Shown: piece by piece, positions 55,932 to 64,000 of the stretch
Layout of the letters: each line of letters begins with the position of its first letter
Numbering within the stretch: position 1 is the first letter of the stretch
Source: Liolophura sinensis
Taxonomy: Eukaryota > Mollusca > Polyplacophora > Chitonida > Chitonidae
DNA length: 64,000 nucleotides
Direction: 5' to 3'
Assembly (NCBI RefSeq): GCF_032854445.1
Contig: NC_088301.1
Span: forward strand, 1,366,001 to 1,430,000
Notes under the pieces: model-generated
Seen by the model: only the letters and a program-made list of their open reading frames with translations
Databases searched by the model: none
Told to the model about the DNA's origin: nothing
Translations under genes and position numbers: made by a program

Positions 55932-58900
55932 ATGGCAACAAACGTGAAACAGTTGTCTCCCACGGATTTCGACTGCGGTAATGTTGCAGAAAACTGGTCA
56001 CGATGGAAGGAACTGATGCATCTCGTGTTCACCGGACCGGATGCAGACAAGTGGAAAGTGGAGCAAAAGCCGCACAGTTCTTGATAAATATCGGACAAAA
56101 AGGCAGAGACATTTGCAGAGCATGGCGATCTAGTGGTGAACTTTCAGAGGAAGATTCTAAGAAGCCAGAGAAACTGTTCGAACTTCTCGAGTACTACTGC
56201 AACCCGAAGAAAACACATCGTTACAACTCAAGTTATTTTATCAACGGGGTGAAGGTCAGTCAGAATAGATAGACGAATGGGTCACTCAGTTAAAACTCAT
56301 TGGCCGTGACTGTAGTTTTCATGATCTAGACGACATGATTAAAGACAGGATTCTTATGGGCTCAAATTCATCTGAAGTTCAGGAAAAACTCCTCTTAGAA
56401 GATAATCTGACTCTAGAAAAATTTGAGAATAAATTTGGAAAGAATAAATTCAAAACTGATCAACAGAAATTTCAGGGACAAAAACAACAGAAATGTAGAA
56501 GTTTCAGAAACGGAACACATATGACAAGCAGGACAATTCTCCATGTGGTCGGTGTGGATATGAACATAAGAAGTCAGAAACTTGCCCAGCAATGCGAAAA
56601 AATTGTATGAAATGTGGCATCAAAAATCATTTCAGGAGAATGTGTAGGTCTAAATCAGCTCATGCTGTTTGTGAAGATAATCATAACACAGAGACTGACA
56701 CTGAAGACAATGTGGCATTTTTAGGTACAGTTAACAAAACTGAAAACAACGAAAATGAAGCTTATGCAAACATTGAAATAGGAAACACAGGCAAAACTCT
56801 CAGGTGTAAAACAGGATACTGGAGCACTGGTAAACTGCATTCCCACAGAAACATACAAAAGACTACTGTCAAGCGAAGTACCTCTACAAACACGCTTTCT
56901 CCCCAAGTTGTCAGGATATGGTGGTAATCAACTCAAAGTCACAGGTACCATGCAAGTACAAAAACATTATTCAGAACTTAGAGTTTGTAGTTGTGGATAG
57001 CCCAGCGAAACCCCTTCTATTTTTCAATGTTTGTAAGCTGCTACACCTGGTGACAGTGGTTATGACAACTGATCAACCAATCACAAAGCGGTTTTTGACT
57101 AAAGAATCAGTGGTCAAGGAGAACAAGGATATTCTTCACAGAGCTTGGTTGTCTTCCAGGAAAAGCCAAAATTAGACTCAAAGACAACGCCCTACCAGAT
57201 GTGCACGCATCACGGCGTGTCCCTTGTAGCATTAAGGGATGGTGTCAAAAATGAACTAAAACATATGGAGTCAATGGGCGTTATCAGAGCCATTGACGAG
57301 TCCACAGAATGGGTAAGCTCAATGGTGGCCGTCGCGAAAAAAGACAACACACTGCGGATAAAACATAATGCAAGAGCACTACCAACTCCAAACATTGGAG
57401 GACATAACACATAAACTGGCAGGTGCGAAATACTTCAGTCGGCTCGACGCAAATCCGGGTACTGGCAGATCCATCTAGATGATGAAAGTAGTAAACTCAC
57501 AACATTTAACTCTCCCTTTGGCAGGTGGGCATTTACAAGCTTACCTTTTGGCCTTGTATCAGCCCAGGAAATCTTTCAGAAGAAAGCACACGAAGCCCTG
57601 GAAGGTCTTGACGGCGTTGAGGTCTTGGTTGATGACATTCTGCTCTATGCACCAACCGAGAGAACTGCACGACGAGCGACTCAGAGAACTAATTCAAAGA
57701 TGCCGTGACAAAAACCTGCACCTGAATTCTGCAAAAATGGAAATTGCGGTCACAGAGACAAAGTTCTGAGGACACACTCTCACGTCGGAAGGTCTGAAAC
57801 CTGACCCAGACAAGATTAAAGTGATTGAACAGATACCGACCCCTACCTCGAAAAAGGAACTGGAAACGGTGATGGGTATGATCAATTACTTCACCAAGTT
57901 TGCCCAGGACATGCCACGGCCACAGTTCCAATAAGAAAACTCTTAAAAGAAGATGTTGAGTGGCTATGGGACGCATATTGTGACAAGGCATTTGAACAGG
58001 TGAAATCCATCATCACGCGAATACCAGGACCGGTGTTAGCATACTATAACGACACCAAGGACGTCACCCTCCAAGAAGACGCATCAAAATCAGGCCTTGG
58101 CGCAGTCATTCTTCAAGAAGGCAAACCAGTTGCCTATGCCTCAGGAGCACTTACGCCGACACTTATGCACAGATAGAAAAAGAAATGTTGGCAATTCAGT
58201 TTGGGTGTGAGAAGTTTCATTCTTATATCTATGGCAAACAAGTGACAGTACACAGTGATCACAAGCCGCCTGAGATAATCATCATGCGCAAACCACTGGC
58301 TTCAGCACGACCCAGACTACAGCGCATGATGCTGCGCTTACATCTCTACGATTTGAACGTAGTTGTTCGCCCCGGAAAGGAAATTCCGATTGCGGACACA
58401 CTCTCGAGAAATTACAAATTTAGACATGACGCATATGAAGATCCAACCCGTGAAGAGCACGTTCATGTAGTATTTGAATGGATCCCAGTAACTGATCAAA
58501 AACTGGAAAAAATCAAATCGGGAACACAAAAGGATCAAACTCTCATCAAACTTAAATCTGTCATTCACAGAGGCTGGCCACAGACTAAACAACAAGTGGA
58601 CGCTGATCTGAGAGAATTCTGGCATGTGCGAGACGAACTGACTGTTTTGAACGGCATAGCGTTCAAAAGTGACAAAATTGTGATTCCAGCATCATTGCAT
58701 GTCGACATGCTGCAACGGATACATACAGGACATTTCGGCATGGAACTTTGCAAGAGAATTTCCCTACTGGCCACACGTGTTCACAAATTGAGGACTATGT
58801 GAACAGATGTAGCACATGTCTTGAACACAGATCCTCCCTACCGAAGGGACCGATGATGTCACCGCCGATATCAAACGGGCCAAGGAAATTGTTAGCCACA

Positions 58901-59394
58901 GATCTGTTTGAGTGGCACAACCATAACTATGTCATCGTGGCTGATTATTATAGTCACTATTTTGATATCAGCATGTTACCTAATATCACCGCCAACAGTG
59001 TTATCAGCCTCATGAAATCAATCTTTGCCCGGCAAGGCATATGTGAAGAACTGATATCTGACAGTGGAAGCCAATACACATCTGCAGAATTCGAAAGATT
59101 CGCTGCAGAATGGAGTTTCAAGCGCACCACGAACAGCCCCTACCATCATATATTCTCCTGCATGTCCTGCATCATATCTGACGGTGGAAATTATCAACGG
59201 AACCGTCGTCACATCATTCCGTCTAAACCAGCCCCGCTAGCCAACAGTCCGAACAACAAATCAACAGGCTCGACACCCCCACCTCTGGAAAATCCAACTA
59301 ATCCTGAGACTCCGAAACCATCTGACACATCACCAACTTCACAGTTCTCAATTTTGGTCGACGTATTAAGTCGAAGGTTTTATCTGATTTCATA
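55932..59394 (+). pseudogene. Ty3/gypsy-type LTR retrotransposon gag-pol, inactivated
   Basis: Gag starts at ATG 55932 (MATNVKQLSPTDFDCGN) and is frameshifted near 56060. CCHC-type zinc knuckles lie at about 56540-56650 (CMKCGIKNHFRRMC visible). The aspartic protease DTGA motif is near 56815. RT follows (57180-57900) with the catalytic VDD of VEVLVDDIL near 57625, broken by frameshifts. RNase H covers about 58020-58400 (a stop near 58175). The integrase H-H-C-C domain (58690-58830) and the core D of ATDLFEW and D of SDSGSQYTS follow. After TTNSPYHH (about 59150) the sequence jumps to a pol C-terminal segment with NYQRNRRHIIPS, so the catalytic Glu region is deleted. No LTRs or primer-binding site were identified. 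Domain order PR-RT-RH-IN fits Ty3/gypsy, similar to invertebrate elements often annotated as K02A2.6-like. Many frameshifts and stops: not functional. Confidence 0.9.
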
Positions 59395-59988
59395 ACTGGA
59401 TTAAGTGGAAGTGTGTGTGTGTTATTGTGAGCACAGTCTGTGTTGCTTTCAGTTGCAGATCTCAGTCAGAATGCAAATTCCAGCGCCAACAGTGAATTTG
59501 GGAATCAGTGATTAATGTGTGCATTCTATTCAGTTTATTGGATTCTGTCATTCCTCGGCATTGAATTGAGTGATACATTTTCAGATAGTTCAGTTTTTCC
59601 ATCACTCAGATTCACCACGGATATCATTTGACATTTGGCCATGCGCAAACAAAAGCTGTATATATTGATGTAAATTCGTAAGGTATTAATAGCATACAGA
59701 TAACAGAACAGTATTGATACACTGTTTGTGATCCATTATTTACTAACAGAATTTTTGTCTTATGATAGCCGACAGCTCTGCTGAGTTAACAACGTCGGTC
59801 ACGAGATGGCCGTTAGTACGCCCAGATATGAAGTCAATGACTTTTGGATATTTTGACACAATGGAAGATGATTTCAGTGAATAGTGAAATCGAAACAACA
59901 GCAAGGTATACATTTTGGGTGGTTTGTGAGCTTTGAAATTACCTTCATTTTCATATATAAGCTGATTTATTCATATTTTCTTTGTTTC
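59395..59988. other. 3' flank of the retroelement
   Basis: AT-rich non-coding DNA. It may contain a degenerate 3' LTR, but no matching copy was found upstream of 55932. Confidence 0.35.
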
Positions 59989-60138
59989 CCCCTAGCCACC
60001 TTCTGACGTGACTTGTTTCCCGGAAGCCACCTTCTGACGTGACTTTGTTTCCCCCAAGCCACCTTCTGACGTGACTTTGTTTCCCGGAAGCCACCTTCTG
60101 ACGTGACTTTGTTTCCCCCAAGCCACCTTCTGACGTGA
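59989..60138. repeat. 32-bp tandem array with a TGACGTGA motif per unit
   Basis: Four and a half copies of CCACCTTCTGACGTGACTTT then GTTTCCCGGAAG or GTTTCCCCCAAG, alternating between the two endings. Each unit has the CRE-like octamer TGACGTGA. Confidence 0.92.
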
Positions 60139-60894
60139 ACAAGATTTGGGGTCAGCTTCCAAGATTTAGTCGATAGCCAAATATTTTCTTTGTGACACGG
60201 GCTAAACAAAATTCCTAGTCGGCTAACTGAGTTAGCCATCTAAGCTTAGCCTTTACATTTTATGTGACCAATAGCCGAAGTTTAGTCTTCATTCGAACCC
60301 TGAATAGTCGTTTACAGCTAGTGAGTTGTAATTGTATGCTTACAGCATGGAACCAGCGGTGACAGATAATTTGGTCTTTGTACCAGCGAAATATGTACGT
60401 GTGTAACAGATAGGTGAATATTCTCAAAGTTTGCAGGTGCTCATCAAATAGAGTGAACAGATGCGTGTACTGTGCATCACAGCAGACGTCTATCACCTTA
60501 GAAGTATGTAACTTCCCAACAGCTAGAAGCTCGCGCCACCTGGTGGAGAAATATACCATCCTCTTGGGTGGAAATTTTGAACTGAATCCTAGGAAATCTA
60601 ATTCTAAACTAGTGATGCAAGAACTGGCCATACCTTGAAACCGAAACTTTGTATTTATAAAGTACGATTTCGCTGATCATTGTCGCTTTGCAGTTAAGAA
60701 CCCATTGACTATTTTTATATTTTAAAACAACTGTAAAGCAATTACTATCAAAGACATTGTTGTTCTTTTTCAAAACTTTCCGTTGTCGTAATTTTTTGAT
60801 GTCTGTTTCAACACAACCAGCCGTTTCTCAAAGGTTTGCTACGCAAATAGAAGAAATATTACATGGCTGCGCATATTGTTTTAGAGATCGAAGT
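60139..60894. other. Unassigned spacer
   Basis: A 123-codon minus-strand frame (60260-60631) is present without family or splice support. Confidence 0.4.
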
Positions 60895-62168
60895 AAACTG
60901 TAGGGTGCCGTGGAGGCTAGCTATAGGGAAGTTGCATATTTCTAGGCAATGGACTTATGATCATACTAGTAATAATGCTAAACTGTAGGGTGCCGTGGAG
61001 GCTAGCTATAGGGAAGTTGCATATTTCTAGGCAATGGACTTATGATCATACTAGTAATAATGCTAAACTGTAGGGTGCCGTGGAGACCAGCTATAGGGAA
61101 GTTGCATATTTCTAGGCAATGGACTTATGATCATACTAGTAATAATGCTAAACTGTAGGGTGCCGTGGAGACTAGCTATAGGGAAGTGGCATATTTCTAG
61201 GCAATGGACTTATGATCATACTAGTAATAATGCTAAACTGTAGGGTGCCGTGGAGACCAGCTATAGGGAAGTTGCATATTTCTAGGCAATGGACTTATGA
61301 TCATACCAGTAATAATGCTAAACTGTAGGGTGCCGTGGAGACTAGCTATAGGGAAGTTGCATATTTCTAGGCAATGGACTTATGATCATACTAGTAATAA
61401 TGCTAAACTGTACGGTGCCGTGGAGACTAGCTATAGGGAAGTTGCATATTTCTAGGCAATGGACTTATGATCATACTAGTAATAATGCTAAACTGTACGG
61501 TGCCGTGGAGACCAGCTATAGGGAAGTTGCATATTTCTAGGCAATGGACTTATGATCATACTAGTAATAATGCTAAACTGTAGGGTGCCGTGGAGACCAG
61601 CTATAGGGAAGTGGCATATTTCTAGGCAATGGACTTATGATCATACTAGTAATAATGCTAAACTGTAGGGTGCCGTGGAGACCAGCTATAGGGAAGTTGC
61701 ATATTTCTAGGCAATGAACTTATGATCATACTAGTAATAATGCTAAACTGTAGGGTGCCGTGGAGACTAGCTATAGGGAAGTTGCATATTTCTAGGCAAT
61801 GGACTTATGATCATACTAGTAATAATGCTAAACTGTAGGGTGCCGTGGAGACCAGCTATAGGGAAGTTGCATATTTCTAGGCAATGAACTTATGATCATA
61901 CTAGTAATAATGCTAAACTGTAGGGTGCCGTGGAGACCAGCTATAGGGAAGTTGCATATTTCTAGGCAATGGACTTATTATCATACTAGTAATAATGGTA
62001 AACTGTAGGGTGCCGTGGAGGCTAGCTATAGGGAAGTTGCATATTTCTAGGCAATGGACTTATGATCATACTAGTAATAATGCTAAACTGTAGGGTGCCG
62101 TGGAGACTAGCTATAGGGAAGTTGCATATTTCTAGGCAATGGACTTATGATCATACTAGTAATAATGC
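60895..62168. repeat. 85-bp satellite, 15 copies, highly homogeneous
   Basis: Unit: AAACTGTAGGGTGCCGTGGA, GGCTAGCTATAGGGAAGTTG, CATATTTCTAGGCAATGGAC, TTATGATCATACTAGTAATA, ATGCT. The 15 copies differ at only a few sites (GGCTAG/GACTAG/GACCAG, AGTTGC/AGTGGC, GTAGGG/GTACGG, one TTATTATC). There are no indels, so the period is exactly 85 throughout. Confidence 0.97.
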
Positions 62169-62990
62169 ACAATCGCGTTGATCGATATTTTCTTTCCACC
62201 AGCAGTACACAACACTTTGGCTTTACTCAGTGAGATCGTTTCAGTTCAACGAGCATCTCATCAATGTGCATAACCTTCTGGATGCGGAGTAATTGTGTTG
62301 TAATTGTATGCAAATATTAACCTTGTGCCAGCTAGGCACAAAGCGGGCCTCTCTCTCCGGTTGTTGTCATCGGTAACCGATCATCCTCGTTATATGGGCT
62401 CATAAGGTTCGACTAAAATGATCCGTCATTCAATCAATGTGATCAATTTGGGCGAGGTTACGTCCATCGTTGGAATGGAACTTAGTACAAGGTAACATAG
62501 TGAATCGATAAGTGTGCCAACCCCCACAGGCGATTAACAAGGCCAGCTTTGAGAAATTACTGGACAAATAAATAGATAAATAGAGAAACAGTACATCTTG
62601 TAAAAGGACACATCTAAACACGTCATAAAATTATTTGCAAAGGGCTTATAATTTAATATTTATTGACTATTGACAGTTTAGCCTAGCAATGTTTAGGACA
62701 AAAGCCAATGTCCAAGATGTGAAATCGTTTTATTGATCCTCTCGCCTATCTTTATATAGATGTCAATGAGGAACTTCCTTTCTAGTATCATGAGTGTAAA
62801 AGAATTTCAGTCACGAGGATTACGCTTGTGAATGATATGTCTTCAGCCAAGACTGACTAGTATCGAGTTCGTTTCACCAAGACGACAAGTCCTCTGTAGA
62901 TCTATGTCGACGAGTTAGAAAACTCGGTAAACAAATGCCCTGTATTATTGGCTGTGCTACGTGAGCGAGTGTGCAGGTGTACAGGGGACG
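62169..62990. other. Spacer upstream of the signal-peptide exon
   Basis: No array or recognised exon. TTTATATAGATG near 62750 is TATA-like but lies about 300 bp before the ATG at 63049, so promoter status is uncertain. Confidence 0.4.
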
Positions 62991-63048
62991 AATGTCACTG
63001 ATGAGTATTGGTAACAAACCTTTACTTCAGATACAAAGATCGGAAGTC

Positions 63049-63124
63049 ATGTCACGCAAAAATATGCTTGTCCAACTCTTGGTCATTTTTTGTTTACAGT
63101 TTGTTGTCCTTGGAGGAAAATGTG
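63049..63124 (+). CDS. First coding exon of a secreted protein (signal peptide)
   Basis: From ATG 63049 the exon encodes MSRKNMLVQLLVIFCLQFVV then LGGKC: a basic start, a hydrophobic core and small residues, a classic signal peptide. It ends at TGTG|GTAAGTG, a consensus donor, in phase 1. Upstream in-frame ATGs at 62992 and 63001 would put about 20 polar residues before the hydrophobic core; I prefer 63049 (63064 is also possible). The rest of the gene must lie to the right, and no second exon was recognised before 64000. Family unknown. The exon shape (signal peptide, phase-1 end) resembles exon 1 of the cysteine-rich gene at 9852, which is common for secreted proteins and does not imply homology. 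Confidence 0.5.
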
Positions 63125-63125
63125 G

Positions 63126-64000
63126 TAAGTGTTTTCTTGTTTTCTTCCCAAATAGTACAATAGAAACAAACACGCAAGCTTCAAGACAAGCTATATCTAT
63201 TAAACCTTCCCTGGTGACATTTGTTAGATCTGTCTGCATATTGTGACGATTTCATTCAACGTCAGAGGTTATTACTGGGAAAACTACTGTCCAGGATATA
63301 TTAAATCAAACGCCGCTTCACCCAGGGCTAGAGGGTAGGGTGGGGTGTTTTGTCGGATTGAGGGTGGGGGTATGTATGTATCATGAAGAATGAAAATCAT
63401 CATCTTGAACAGTTCCAATCAAAGCGCAGTTGAAATACACGTTTGATTATTGACAATTGCCACGATTTGGACACTGATTAAATTCCCGAGTCTAGAACAT
63501 TCCTTGTCTTTCTGGCATCAGTAAAAACTGTTGACTGCTTCTCTTATACATGAACCGTCTTAATTTCTCACTTTATATCCTTTTTTCATTTTTGGTGTTG
63601 AGCGCCGATTTTCGAAATAGGTCTTGCGACCGATGATAGGTTACGAATGTCTTCATGATGTTTGCGTATGTGGTCTTCGTGTCATGTGTTTTATGAAGGT
63701 TTTCATATATTGTTGCTTTACATAAATGAGTGTACAGTCCATAATCACAGTGATTTTAGTTCATGAAATCAGCTCCTGGATGGCTGTAAAACACTGAAGT
63801 GCTTCCTGTAATGTAGAAAGTTTGACACCTGGGTCAGGTCTCTTATTATTCTTGCTCTAATCCAAGGGTCAGACTGTTTCTGTTCAGGATGCTCAAACAC
63901 ATCTTTCAAATCCTTTTATCTTTCCTTACTTTAATAAAAACTAGACAATTATCCAACTATATTTGCAAAAATTGAACTTACAAGCCCGAATCAATGCAGT
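63126..64000. other. Probable intron, no feature seen
   Basis: AT-rich sequence following the donor at 63125. A short GC-rich patch (GGTAGGGTGGGGTG) lies near 63335. No acceptor with a convincing downstream frame was found. Confidence 0.4.

Noticed and set aside
55600-59930. LTRs of the Ty3/gypsy-type element
   Set aside because: I looked for a shared terminal sequence on both sides and could not see one, so no LTR is annotated.
59951-60239. Minus-strand frames with HVRRWLGGNK repeats
   Set aside because: Translation of the 32-bp array.

Overview
This window looks like nuclear DNA of an invertebrate animal, most likely a marine mollusc (a lophotrochozoan at least). The evidence is AT-rich non-coding DNA, short exons ending in canonical GTAAGT-type donors, a split FAM167-family gene, many dispersed tRNA-derived SINEs of two families with molluscan-type bodies, a non-LTR reverse transcriptase remnant and a decayed Ty3/gypsy-type element. 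The species assignment is inference. I see no bacterial operons, rRNA genes, intact tRNA genes or CRISPR arrays.

About one third of the window is tandem repeat. From left to right: a 41-bp and a 29/30-bp array locked into a 2,560-bp higher-order repeat (1-6390); 49-bp, 32-bp and 12-bp arrays (7022-8562); a 21-bp array (14.7-14.95 kb); a 63-65-bp satellite in two subfamilies split by a SINE (19.0-23.5 kb); a 53-58-bp array (24.6-25.3 kb); a TATATG-rich array (28.3-28.8 kb); a 68-bp array built of four 17-bp monomers (32.3-33.8 kb); 52-bp, 44-bp and 28-bp arrays around the FAM167-like gene (39.1-41.3 kb); a 59-bp array (43.0-44.25 kb); a 43-bp array (44.96-45.7 kb); a GATGGAAAGATATCACAT array (50.9-51.6 kb); a 28/33-bp array inside a LINE fragment (52.8-53.3 kb); a 32-bp array (60.0-60.14 kb); and a homogeneous 85-bp satellite (60.9-62.2 kb). 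Long repetitive open frames inside these arrays are by-products of stop-free repeat units, not genes.

Best host-gene evidence: (1) minus strand, 9852-8582, three linked exons of a secreted cysteine-rich protein (signal peptide plus two C-X5-C-X7-C-X5-C modules), 3' end not found; (2) plus strand, 36172-41032, a two-exon FAM167-family gene of about 228 residues whose exon-2 acceptor is the last unit of an intronic minisatellite; (3) plus strand, 16058-16274, a first exon encoding an MGCSSS acylation-type N-terminus; (4) plus strand, 63049-63124, a signal-peptide exon running off the window; (5) minus strand, 42915-42742, a possible terminal exon. These are unrelated neighbours; nothing suggests an operon or a shared pathway.

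Transposable elements: at least fifteen full or partial copies of SINE family A, five of SINE family B, one LINE RT remnant (51.76-53.49 kb, minus) carrying both a SINE and a minisatellite, one dead Ty3/gypsy-type element (55.9-59.4 kb, plus), a TTAA-flanked MITE (48.37-48.57 kb) and further inverted-repeat candidates. SINEs sit inside three tandem arrays. I did not find a clearly new multi-gene system. The most interesting items are the splice-acceptor minisatellite, the modular cysteine-rich gene and the satellite subfamily switch at a SINE.
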